Source: Chitinophagaceae bacterium
Lineage (GTDB): Bacteria > Bacteroidota > Bacteroidia > Chitinophagales > Chitinophagaceae
Reading direction: 5' to 3'
Length of the DNA stretch: 64,000 bases
Assembly: GCA_019638625.1 (NCBI GenBank)
Contig: JAHBTK010000001.1
Location: 1,145,627-1,209,626 of the forward strand
Shown here in pieces: positions 34,068 to 42,208 of this stretch. Within the stretch, counting starts at the first letter, position 1, and each line of letters starts with the position of its first letter. The notes beneath the pieces were generated by a model, which worked only from the letters and a program-made list of their open reading frames with translations, did not search any database and was not told the DNA's origin. Position numbers and translations under genes: made by a program.

Positions 34068-34586
34068 TCATTTATAGCTGATATCAAACCTGCCGGATGT
34101 GATCTCCACTATTTTGCCGGGGTTGCTATTTCTGTCTTCCCCGGAAAACTCAAAAGTTCCGGATAATATCTTTTTAGACCTGTCGTCTTTGGTAATAACT
34201 ATTTTACCTTTTTTTGTGTGAACAGACTGGTAATAATAAGAACCCCTGTCTCTATACCGGGCGCGGTTTCCCGGCTCAGCCAGCGAATATTCGCCCACCC
34301 CTGTGAAATCGGATATCTCGATCAATATTCCTCCACGCCTTTCGTCACATTGGTTTTCTGCAAAGACCGTAGCCCGCCACCTGTTATCAATCGCACTTAC
34401 GCCTCCACCCAGAGCAGGAACATCCGGTCCTCCTATTGTGAGTTTATAACAAGCCTTAAAAGTTTTGCCATCAACTTTGCAGGAGAGCGTATTCGCCCCC
34501 TTTTGTGTTTCCTTAGTCAGCCCGTCTTTTTTGCAGGCGGGAGTAAAGAGCAGGAGTAACAGCAGGGCGGGTAGATAATTTTTCAT
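34068..34586 (-). CDS. Hypothetical lipoprotein (DUF6252-like)
   Basis: 172 residues with lipobox TPAC (Cys18) after a hydrophobic Leu-rich stretch, followed by KKDG. The body begins GANTLSCKVDGKTFKA, a pattern of small Bacteroidota lipoproteins of the DUF6252/DUF5025 kind, and ends in KIVEITSGRFDISYK, a predicted beta-sandwich. It probably sits on the outer membrane facing out. It is convergent with phnW (32-base gap) and has its own upstream gap. Function unknown. Confidence 0.65.
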   Translation of the reverse strand: MKNYLPALLLLLLFTPACKKDGLTKETQKGANTLSCKVDGKTFKACYKLTIGGPDVPALGGGVSAIDNRWRATVFAENQCDERRGGILIEISDFTGVGEYSLAEPGNRARYRDRGSYYYQSVHTKKGKIVITKDDRSKKILSGTFEFSGEDRNSNPGKIVEITSGRFDISYK

Positions 34587-34723
34587 AAAAAACGGCAGCG
34601 GTTTTAAGAAAATGGCTACCCGGGAAACCGGTTAAAGAAGTCGGGCCGGGTAAACTGTTCAAAAACGCTTACACAATTTCACCCATAAAAAAGATACCCG
34701 GAAAAAATCATCTATGATCCTTG

Positions 34724-36085
34724 TCAGGGTTTTTCCGGAATGGTATAAATACCCCTGTAATGCCCTTTCAGGTATTGATTGGCTTCGGGATAATTGGTGA
34801 ATTTTTCCGTGGCGGCGTCAAAAAACAAATGCCTGTTGCCGGTTCGGTAAGCGATGTCTGCCAGGTGTACCAGCGAGGCGCTGAGATGCCCCTGTGTTAC
34901 TTCGCCGTTGGGCGTTCTGTTTTGCCGGATGCTGTCAATGAAATCCTTGAAATGATATTTATCCGGGAAGTATCCGTAAAACTGGTCAACTACCTTCCCG
35001 TCTTTTTCCACTACCTGCCAGCCACCACCGTGCCTGCCCAGGTACATCAGCCTTTCCGTGCCGTATATTTCAATTTTGGTAGCCATTTGCGGCCAGTAAG
35101 GAAATTTATCGGAGAACCTTACTTCCTGTGGTTTCTTGGTCATATAGGGCTGAAAATTTCCGCTCTCACAGGTCATGGCATAGTCCCCGAAATCATAGGT
35201 GATATTTAAAAATTCCGGCGTTTCTTTTTGAGAGTTAAAAGCGATGTTGCCACCGCTGCAATAAACGGATTTGGGATGAGACGGGTCGCCCAGCGCCAGG
35301 CGGGCCAGGTCCATTACATGACTCGCGTCATCCGAGAGGGCGCCACCCCCGTAAGACCAGAAATCCAGCCACCCGCCACGACCGGTCATGCTGTGCCGCC
35401 CCGGATTATAAGGCACCGCTTTGGCAGGTCCCTGCCAGGCATCCCAGTTCAAACCCCGGGGTACCTCAGCGTCAGGGGCAGGTGTCCATTTACCGCCGGA
35501 AAGCATATTATAGCATTTTACATGCACCACTTTGCCCAACTTACCCGACCGGATATAATCCCTCGCGGAAAAGGCATAGGGAGCGCTCCGGTTCTGGAAC
35601 CCTATCTGTACTACTTTGTTGTATCTTTTGGTAGCTTCTATCAGCTTTTGCCCTTCCCAGATTGACAGGGTAGGATTTTTTTCTACATACACATGCTTGC
35701 CGGCCTGCAATGCCCAGATGCCGGCCAGCACATGCCAGTGCTCAGGGGTGGCGATCACCACGGCATCTACTTCCCTGTCATCAAACACCTTACGCATATC
35801 GTTTACAAACACCGGCTTGCTTTTTTGCCGCTGACTGTGTTTGGCTATATCTTCCTGTATCCCTTTCAGGGTTTCATTCACATCGCAGTAATATTTTACT
35901 TCCACGTTTTCATTTTCTCTTGTGATACCGGAAAGCACATCCCGTCCTCTTCCACCGCAACCGATCAGCCCGAGCACTACCCTGTTGTTGGGCGCCGCCA
36001 GTGAAGACAGGGGAAGTACAGACGACCCGGTTGTCAGCCCGATAGCGCCTGCAAACGTTGATCCGATAAAGCTTCTCCGTTTCAT
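34724..36085 (-). CDS. Tat-exported Gfo/Idh/MocA oxidoreductase
   Basis: 453 residues. MKRRSFIGSTFAGAIGL is a twin-arginine signal. The Rossmann motif GLIGCGGRGRD is at about residue 38, VIATPEHWH near 110, and the EKP-type motif reads EKNPT. GGALSDDASHVMDLA supplies a catalytic His region and KDFIDSIRQNRTPNGEV is the usual C-terminal tract. These exported members carry tightly bound NAD(P) and act on sugars or sugar derivatives in the periplasm. It follows the isochorismatase-ThuA gene by 31 bases on the same strand, and both may be one operon. Substrate unknown. Confidence 0.85.
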   Translation of the reverse strand: MKRRSFIGSTFAGAIGLTTGSSVLPLSSLAAPNNRVVLGLIGCGGRGRDVLSGITRENENVEVKYYCDVNETLKGIQEDIAKHSQRQKSKPVFVNDMRKVFDDREVDAVVIATPEHWHVLAGIWALQAGKHVYVEKNPTLSIWEGQKLIEATKRYNKVVQIGFQNRSAPYAFSARDYIRSGKLGKVVHVKCYNMLSGGKWTPAPDAEVPRGLNWDAWQGPAKAVPYNPGRHSMTGRGGWLDFWSYGGGALSDDASHVMDLARLALGDPSHPKSVYCSGGNIAFNSQKETPEFLNITYDFGDYAMTCESGNFQPYMTKKPQEVRFSDKFPYWPQMATKIEIYGTERLMYLGRHGGGWQVVEKDGKVVDQFYGYFPDKYHFKDFIDSIRQNRTPNGEVTQGHLSASLVHLADIAYRTGNRHLFFDAATEKFTNYPEANQYLKGHYRGIYTIPEKP

Positions 36086-36116
36086 AGTTGTAATTTTTTA
36101 GGCGTTGAGGTTGATA

Positions 36117-37727
36117 TTATTTTCCATCATTCAGGAGATAATGGATGGTATTCACGAAAAGATTTTGAACGGATTCGATTTTCCAGTCGTCCCAATGCCC
36201 CAGCGACGTGTAAACAATCCGGTTCTTACCGTTTTTGTTTATCCACAATACCGGCTCCGGTTTTTCACCGGGGATGCTACCGGTTAGCAGTACCTGCGCA
36301 CGGGGAGATGCCAGCGGCGCATTTTTGTACAGCCAGTTTTTACTCTCAAATCCCGCCGGTGATACGTTTTTCAGCAGGGGATGATTTTCCATGCCGGGCA
36401 CTATATTGATCCTGGTAGGTTCCTTCAGGTGAGCATGATGTCCCTGGTAATTCCCGCCAAGGATGCTTTTATCAAATTCCGGCCATTGCTCCAGGAAACC
36501 GGAAACTTTTTCCGCAGAAGCGGTAATGCCGCCACCTTCTCTCGGCACATTGCCCCTGGCATCAAATGCATGACTGGCGGTCCTGATACCGAACACCGGT
36601 TTGCCACGGTTTACAAAGTTTTTGATCAGGGCCATTTTTTCCGGCTCCAGCGCTATCCGGCGGATGAATAACACGGCAATATCCGCGTCCTCCAGTATCT
36701 GCAGGTTTTCCAGGTTGTGCCTGCCGGGTCCTTCCATCAACGGCAACCCTATAGCATAATCGCAATGCATCCCTTCTTTAAGCAGTAATGAGTGACCGAA
36801 CTCCGGCAGTTTCTGGTTGGCTTTGTATTCTCCTTCCGCGGTTAAAAAGGCGACTACCGGCCGTTTGTCATGGGCGAAACGGAATTGCCTGGCCCCGGTA
36901 AAGTCGGTAGAAACGATCGTGGGGCAAACATAGGTTTCGATATATTCCGACATCAGGCTGTTGCCGGTAAAATGCGAAACATAGGGCCACATTTTACTGT
37001 TGTACATCACATCCGTCAGGTCCCGCATCAAGGCCACATTCATACCCAGGCGAACCATATTTCTCAGTCCGAAGGTTCTGCCGATCACACACATATTGGT
37101 ATGCACACCGGTCAGTATCACATTTTTAATACCTCTTTTAACAAACAAACCGGCGATCTCAGCCCCGGAATCGCTTATCGCGTCCTTTTCATTAATCTCC
37201 AATGCATCAATTTGTTTGGTCCATGCCCTGTGAGGCGATTCACCAACATCTTCGCAGCCTTCATCGGATTGATCGATGGGCCATACCGCGTCTTTTTCAG
37301 TTTGCAGTTTGCCATCCCCGAGCAGCGGAATGTATTTTTTATTATAATGCTTCTGCGCCAGCTTTCGTTGCGGGTAGTCTTTATAGTAATTCATACAATC
37401 GCTGGGGGCGTGTACGATAAACATCCCTTTTTCTCTCGCGATTTTTAATACCTCATTCAGTCGCGGCGCCATTTCCGCTACCCTTGCGGTTGCGCCGGTG
37501 CACCAATGCTTGTCCCACATATCGCATATGATGATGGCGGTTTGAGACGGTTCCCAGTGTTGTATATCCTGCGAAATGAAATACGCTCCCGGATCTTCGT
37601 TTGACGGTGACCGTTTTTGTAAGGACACGCGAAATTTTTCACCGGTAGTTTTCTTTTGCGCTTTCAGGGGGGCGGATGCCAGTAACAAAAAAGCGGCAAG
37701 CAAAGCGGTCAGGTAATTTATCTTCAT
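36117..37727 (-). CDS. Exported isochorismatase-like hydrolase fused to a ThuA-like domain
   Basis: 536 residues with signal peptide (about 1-23, LKAQ). N-terminal half (about 50-290) is an isochorismatase-fold cysteine hydrolase: ICDMWDKHWC carries the Asp, and the nucleophile Cys is in GVHTNMCVIGR (about residue 212). The C-terminal half (about 300-536) resembles ThuA-like trehalose-utilisation domains: LLKEGMHCDYA, EDADIAVLFIRR, GKPVFGIRTASHAF and IVYTSLGHWDDW. Both domains are individually common in exported sugar-metabolism proteins, but the fusion is unusual. The gene is upstream of the Tat Gfo/Idh/MocA gene. Domain calls are firm; substrate is not. Confidence 0.8.
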   Translation of the reverse strand: MKINYLTALLAAFLLLASAPLKAQKKTTGEKFRVSLQKRSPSNEDPGAYFISQDIQHWEPSQTAIIICDMWDKHWCTGATARVAEMAPRLNEVLKIAREKGMFIVHAPSDCMNYYKDYPQRKLAQKHYNKKYIPLLGDGKLQTEKDAVWPIDQSDEGCEDVGESPHRAWTKQIDALEINEKDAISDSGAEIAGLFVKRGIKNVILTGVHTNMCVIGRTFGLRNMVRLGMNVALMRDLTDVMYNSKMWPYVSHFTGNSLMSEYIETYVCPTIVSTDFTGARQFRFAHDKRPVVAFLTAEGEYKANQKLPEFGHSLLLKEGMHCDYAIGLPLMEGPGRHNLENLQILEDADIAVLFIRRIALEPEKMALIKNFVNRGKPVFGIRTASHAFDARGNVPREGGGITASAEKVSGFLEQWPEFDKSILGGNYQGHHAHLKEPTRINIVPGMENHPLLKNVSPAGFESKNWLYKNAPLASPRAQVLLTGSIPGEKPEPVLWINKNGKNRIVYTSLGHWDDWKIESVQNLFVNTIHYLLNDGK

Positions 37728-38120
37728 ATATTTTCAGGATTTATACATTCCGGAACCGGACTTATATCAATCAATGTTTCAATATGCGTTCAAATGTAGA
37801 AAGACAGGCCGGTAGCAAACACTATTATATTGACATAGCACTACTGGATATTAATAAATATAATCAATGTTTCCCATATCCGGTTTTACCGGACGCATTT
37901 CAATTTTTAGCAGGTTAGAAAATATGTACGCGTACAATACCGGCTCTGTTCCTGATAGTGAATTAACGGTTGACGATCGGGTATGATCGTTATTTCACCA
38001 AGCCAACACGAACCTTATAATTAAATCACTCTTTTGCGCCGGAGAACTTTTCTCACCGAAGGTAAACCTGTCTGGCTTTTGTACCAATGCTCGACTGTTG
38101 CACTATAGCCCAACAGACCT

Positions 38121-38307
38121 GCCTGCCGCAGGCTGGTTTCTCTCCCGCCGTAATATGCATTTGAATCGATACGACCTGAGGGCGGGATGCCAATGACATA
38201 CCACGTAAGCTACTATTAATCAACGATCTACAAAAAGGTGCAGCGCACCGCACCGAAAATATTTATAGCAGATATGAAATCATTAGTATCACTAGCCGCA
38301 TCGCGGC
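38121..38307. repeat. Three short hairpins, REP-like unit
   Basis: GCCTG-ccg-CAGGC (38121-38133), GGTGC-agc-GCACC (38237-38249) and GCCGC-atc-GCGGC (38295-38307). The last two bracket an AT-rich tract with AAATATTTATAGCAGATATG and end in GAAATATTAAT. I recall this two-hairpin layout as a dispersed repeat in related genomes, which needs a search to confirm. Confidence 0.45.
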
Positions 38308-38399
38308 GAAATATTAATTGGTTTCCGTTAACGCGGTCTTCCATTTATTTCTATACCCCCTGCTATTTTTGTTGTTACTTTTTTGCGGAAAAAAGTATC

Positions 38400-38527
38400 C
38401 GCCTGACCGGACGGACGCAGGCGCAAAAAGCCCCGCCCGTACCGAACGGTACGTTCGGGCGGGCGCCGGGGAAAAACTTGTCCGCCGTGGCGGATTACCC
38501 CAATTCCCCGTCCCGCACGTGCGGGAC
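38400..38527. repeat. GC-rich hairpin cluster
   Basis: Four stems in 128 bases: CGCCTG/CAGGCG (38400-38423); CCCGCCCG/CGGGCGGG (38432-38463) with an inner CGTACCG-aa-CGGTACG; TCCGCC-gt-GGCGGA (about 38481-38494); and a perfect 18-base palindrome GTCCCGCACGTGCGGGAC (38510-38527). G+C is far above the flanks, suggesting a mobile or RAYT-associated element. It ends about 250 bases upstream of the IlvD/Edd gene. Confidence 0.55.
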
Positions 38528-38773
38528 TGATTAAGCTGTAGTACTACTGTCGCTTCAGCTATAGAACCCTGATGCATTGCACAAATAAAGATGATCAATT
38601 TATCATCATTGAGTTTATATGTCGCGGCTCAATGATTGAGGCCCCTAATGGGGAACTCGAAATGACTATGGAGGCTGGCGCTTTATTGGTAAATGCCTAC
38701 CTATGCGAAAAATTGAAATACACCCGTTTTCTCTGCCAATTACAATACCTTTAGGGCTTAAGGACGACACCAC

Positions 38774-40486
38774 ATGGAAAAAGATTTACGCAGCCAGCAT
38801 TGGTTTGGCAAAACAGGAAAAGACGGGTTTATATACCGGGCCTGGATGAAAAACCAGGGTACTCCTTCCTACGAGTTTGAGGGTAAACCGGTTATCGGAA
38901 TTTGTAATACCTGGTCGGAGTTCACGCCCTGCAATGGTCATTTCAGGGAGCTTGCGGAAGCGGTTAAAAAAGGGATTTATGAGGCCGGCGGTTTGCCGCT
39001 GGAGTTCCCGGTAATGTCCCTGGGAGAAACGCTGATAAAACCTACGGCTATGCTTTACCGTAACCTGGCGAGCATGGATGTGGAAGAGTCGATCCGGGCC
39101 AACCCGATGGATGGGGTGGTGCTGCTTTGCGGTTGCGATAAAACCACGCCCTCCCTGGTAATGGGCGCCTGCAGTGTTAATATCCCTACGTTGGTGGTTT
39201 CCGGTGGTCCCATGCTGCCGGGCAGGTTCAACGGAAAAAAGATCGGTACATCGGATATATGGCGTTTCAGCGAAGCTACCCGCGTGGGAAAAATGACCCA
39301 GGAACAGTTGCTGGAAGCGGAGGCGTCGATGTGCAGAAGCCCGGGCCATTGCGCGGTGATGGGTACGGCGTCTACCATGGCCTGCATGGTGGAATCCCTG
39401 GGTTTGTCTTTGCCCGGCAATGCGGCCATACCTGCGGCGGATGCCCGGCGCAAAACGCTGGCCCAGCTTTCCGGATTGCGGATAGTGGAAATGGTAAGAG
39501 AAAACCTGAAACCTTCGGATATACTGGTACGCAAAGCATTTGAAAATTCCATCAGGGTAAATGCCGCTATAGGAGGCTCCACCAATTTTGTATTACACCT
39601 TTTGGCGGTAGCCGGAAGAGTAGGAGTAGATCTGGACCTGAAAGATTTTGATGAACTGTCTGCGAATATTCCTTTGCTGGCCAATTTACAGCCATCCGGC
39701 GAATACTTTATGGAGGATCTTTATTATGCCGGCGGATTACCGGCGGTGATGAAAGAGCTGTTGCCTTTTTTACACAAAGAAGCGCTGACCGTGAATGGAA
39801 AAACAGTTGAACAAAATTGTGCGAACGTTGAATGCTACGACAGATCGGTAGTGGCAACTACAGATGCTCCCTTCAATGATATTTCCGGGATCGTGGTATT
39901 GAAGGGTAATATTTGCGAAGAGGGGGCTGTTTTAAAACCCTCCGCCGCCAGCCCCCACCTGATGAAGCATACCGGCAGGGCGGTGGTGTTTGAAGATATT
40001 GAAGACTATAAGAACCGGATAGATGACCCGGACCTGGATATTGACGAAAATTCGGTAATGGTGTTGAAAAATGTTGGTCCCAGGGGGTACCCGGGTATGC
40101 CGGAGGTAGGCAATATGGGGCTTCCTAAAAAGCTGCTTGAAAAAGGAGTTACCGATATGGTTCGTATTTCCGACGGGCGGATGAGCGGAACGGGATTTGG
40201 TACCGTGGTGCTGCACGTGTCTCCGGAAGCAGCCGCCGGCGCCAACTTTTCCGCGCTGCAAACCGGGGACCTGGTAACGCTGGATGTAGCGGAGAGAAGG
40301 CTGGAAGCGCAGGTATCGCCGGAAGTTTTTGAAGAGCGCAAGCGTAACCGTGCTAAGGAAGTTTCACGTTATGACAGGGGGTATGTACAGCTTTACATCA
40401 ACCATGTGGAACAGGCTCACCTGGGCGCTGACTTTGATTTTTTGAAAGGCAGCTCGGGTAGTGAGGTTACCCGCGATTCTCATTAG
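38774..40486 (+). CDS. IlvD/Edd family dehydratase, sugar-acid type
   Basis: 570 residues. Iron-sulphur dehydratase that removes water from dihydroxy or aldonic acids. Candidate cluster cysteines: CNTWSEFTPCN (Cys44 and Cys53), LLCGCDKTTP and GHCAVMGTASTM. GRMSGTGFGTVVLHVSPE and GPRGYPGMPEVGNMG are family blocks. FIYRAWMKNQG at the N-terminus and the TPCNGHFREL form suggest the L-arabonate/D-xylonate dehydratase branch rather than biosynthetic IlvD, which fits this sugar-catabolic region. It stands alone on its transcript with a 119-base gap to the next gene. Substrate call is inference. Confidence 0.85.
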   Translation: MEKDLRSQHWFGKTGKDGFIYRAWMKNQGTPSYEFEGKPVIGICNTWSEFTPCNGHFRELAEAVKKGIYEAGGLPLEFPVMSLGETLIKPTAMLYRNLASMDVEESIRANPMDGVVLLCGCDKTTPSLVMGACSVNIPTLVVSGGPMLPGRFNGKKIGTSDIWRFSEATRVGKMTQEQLLEAEASMCRSPGHCAVMGTASTMACMVESLGLSLPGNAAIPAADARRKTLAQLSGLRIVEMVRENLKPSDILVRKAFENSIRVNAAIGGSTNFVLHLLAVAGRVGVDLDLKDFDELSANIPLLANLQPSGEYFMEDLYYAGGLPAVMKELLPFLHKEALTVNGKTVEQNCANVECYDRSVVATTDAPFNDISGIVVLKGNICEEGAVLKPSAASPHLMKHTGRAVVFEDIEDYKNRIDDPDLDIDENSVMVLKNVGPRGYPGMPEVGNMGLPKKLLEKGVTDMVRISDGRMSGTGFGTVVLHVSPEAAAGANFSALQTGDLVTLDVAERRLEAQVSPEVFEERKRNRAKEVSRYDRGYVQLYINHVEQAHLGADFDFLKGSSGSEVTRDSH

Positions 40487-40605
40487 AGCCGGTTATATGC
40501 ACCCACCCGGCGAATTGAAACACCACCGGGGGTGGACAGGCTGGTAATTTTCATGAAAGATAATGTACTTTTAAGGACCATATTATTCCATAAAAAAGGA
40601 TAACC

Positions 40606-41592
40606 ATGTCTATTGATCGTCGTTCATTTATTGGCAGAACCCTGGCGGGGGTGGGGGCTGCCGGACTTACCGGGTTGTCATTTCGTTCCCCTGAAAATTT
40701 TGAATGGCAATGCGTGCACAACACCAATGCTATGCAAACCCTTATCAGTATGTCCGGGATAGACCAAACGGTAAAGATATTGCAGATTGCGGACACGCAT
40801 ATCAGTTGCGATAATGAAAGCGACAAGCCCTACGAGCAATACAGCGCCCGCATGAACAAGGCGTTTATTCAGCCGAAGCATTATAAAACAGGGCTGCCTT
40901 CCGCCACAACGGATAATTTTAAAGAACTGATGGAACTGGCGGTCGCGGAAAAAGTTGATATGATCGCCCTGGTGGGTGATATTGTTAACTACCCTTCGGC
41001 TACGGCAGTGGAGTTTGTGCGTTCAGCCATACTGAAAACAGGTATTCCCTATATTTATACTGCAGGCAATCATGACTGGCACTATGAGGGATTACCGGGC
41101 TCATCGGAGACTTTGAGGAAGGAATGGTGCGAAAAAAGGCTCCGGCCGCTATACACCTCTGATAACATCGGGTATTCCTCCAATATAGTGAATGGCATCA
41201 ATATGGTTGCGATAGACAACTCAACTTACCAGGTAAGTAAAGAACAGGTAACTTTTTATAAACAACAAATGAACCGCCCCGAACCATTGGCGCTGTTTGT
41301 TCATATCCCTCTTTATCTTTCGTCTATGCGTATGTGTTGCGGGCACCCGCAGTGGGGAGCGGCTACAGACAGGGGATATGAAACAGAACGACGGGAAAAG
41401 TGGTCGGCTGCCGGCAACCTGCCATCTACCATGGAATTTATTCAACTGGTGAAGGCAACGCCTCGTTTGGCAGGCGTATTTGCCGGGCACTGGCACCAAT
41501 ATTATTCCATTACCGAAGGAAATGTGAAACAATTGCTGGCGCTACCCGGTTTCAATGGTCAATACAGGCTTATACAGTTCCAGTCTCTTTAA
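40606..41592 (+). CDS. Tat-exported metallophosphoesterase
   Basis: 328 residues. MSIDRRSFIGRTLAG is a twin-arginine signal, cleaved near residue 30. Calcineurin-like metal motifs: ADTHIS (DxH), VGDIVNY (GD), AGNHDWHYE (GNHD), FVHIPLY (His) and GHWHQYYS (GHxH). The residues are complete, so it should be an active periplasmic phosphodiesterase or phosphatase. An internal MRMCCGHPQWG loop contains adjacent cysteines. It lies alone between IlvD/Edd and the SpoU gene. Natural substrate unknown. Confidence 0.85.
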   Translation: MSIDRRSFIGRTLAGVGAAGLTGLSFRSPENFEWQCVHNTNAMQTLISMSGIDQTVKILQIADTHISCDNESDKPYEQYSARMNKAFIQPKHYKTGLPSATTDNFKELMELAVAEKVDMIALVGDIVNYPSATAVEFVRSAILKTGIPYIYTAGNHDWHYEGLPGSSETLRKEWCEKRLRPLYTSDNIGYSSNIVNGINMVAIDNSTYQVSKEQVTFYKQQMNRPEPLALFVHIPLYLSSMRMCCGHPQWGAATDRGYETERREKWSAAGNLPSTMEFIQLVKATPRLAGVFAGHWHQYYSITEGNVKQLLALPGFNGQYRLIQFQSL

Positions 41593-41603
41593 TTAAAGCC
41601 TCC

Positions 41604-41634
41604 TTTGGCTGCAGGAAAACCTGGAATATATTTG
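41604..41634 (+). promoter_or_regulatory. Promoter of the SpoU-type methyltransferase
   Basis: TTTG at 41604-41607, a 19-base spacer, then TATATTTG at 41627-41634: a full match to the Bacteroidota -33/-7 consensus. The -7 box ends four bases before the ATG at 41639, so the mRNA is predicted leaderless, or translation begins at the second ATG (41654). Confidence 0.75.
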
Positions 41635-41638
41635 CAGG

Positions 41639-42181
41639 ATGCGAAAACTAAATATGGCAGAGCTCAACCGGAAATCCGTGGAAGAGTTCAGGGAATCAGT
41701 AAAGAAGCCGGTAGTGATTGTGATGGATAATGTAAGGAGTATGCACAATGTGGGCAGCGTATTCCGTAGCGCAGACGCTTTCCTGGTGGAAGCTGTTTAC
41801 CTCTGCGGGTACACACCTCGCCCGCCACATCGCGATATTAATAAAACTGCTCTCGGCGCAACTGAAACTGTTCGCTGGGAGTATATGCCGGCTACCCTGC
41901 AGGCTGTTTCCGCTTTAAAAGAGAAAAACTATGCCATCTGGGCTGTGGAGCAGGCGGAGGGAAGTGTCAACCTGGAGCATATCAGTGCTGAGTTGCTGAA
42001 AACCGGTGATCAGCGGGGGGTAGCGGTGGTGTTTGGCAACGAGGTGGAAGGGGTAGCGGAAGAAGTGCTGGCTGTATGCGATGGTTGCATAGAGATCCCG
42101 CAGTCGGGCACCAAGCATTCGCTGAACATATCGGTGGCTGCCGGAATCGTTCTCTGGGAATTGTCGAAATCTTTTACATGA
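41639..42181 (+). CDS. SpoU/TrmH family RNA 2'-O-methyltransferase
   Basis: 180 residues, SPOUT fold. Family motifs: NVRSMHNVGSVFRSADA (motif 1), FGNEVEGV (motif 2) and IEIPQSGTKHSLNISVAAGIVLWE (motif 3, SAM-binding knot). No N-terminal L30e-like RNA-binding domain, so it is the short TrmL/TrmH-like form. It would methylate a ribose in tRNA or rRNA. Two starts are possible: ATG 41639, four bases from the -7 box, or ATG 41654 (MAELNRKS), which gives a short leader. The 42181 stop is 27 bases from the UbiA ATG. Confidence 0.88.
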   Translation: MRKLNMAELNRKSVEEFRESVKKPVVIVMDNVRSMHNVGSVFRSADAFLVEAVYLCGYTPRPPHRDINKTALGATETVRWEYMPATLQAVSALKEKNYAIWAVEQAEGSVNLEHISAELLKTGDQRGVAVVFGNEVEGVAEEVLAVCDGCIEIPQSGTKHSLNISVAAGIVLWELSKSFT

Positions 42182-42196
42182 GCCGGTAATTCCATG

Positions 42197-42204
42197 TACC
42201 TTTG
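42197..42204 (+). promoter_or_regulatory. -7 promoter box of the UbiA-like gene
   Basis: TACCTTTG matches TAnnTTTG and ends four bases before the ATG at 42209. A longer frame starting at 42194 contains this box within its first codons and is therefore unlikely to be the true start. Confidence 0.6.
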
Positions 42205-42208
42205 CGGC

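Larger units (their letters stand above)
37728..38773. other. 1046-base gene-poor gap with several hairpins
   Basis: Between divergent genes (ThuA fusion leftward, IlvD/Edd rightward). 37728-38110 is AT-rich and featureless. From 38118 on there is a run of hairpins, listed separately. Short frames (for example 38572-38754, reading IEFICRGSMIEAPNG) look like chance. The gap probably collects dispersed repeat debris. No tRNA-like fold or -7 box with a fitting start was found. Confidence 0.5.

Noticed and set aside
34068..34586. Calling the lipoprotein a phosphonate enzyme because of phnW next door
   Set aside because: It is convergent with phnW, has no enzyme motif and looks like a general small lipoprotein.
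38572..38754. 60-codon frame before IlvD/Edd
   Set aside because: No motif, no promoter, and positioned in the repeat-rich gap; probably chance.
39055..39684. 209-codon minus-strand frame opposite IlvD/Edd
   Set aside because: Antisense shadow of a well-supported gene; no recognisable domain, no promoter.
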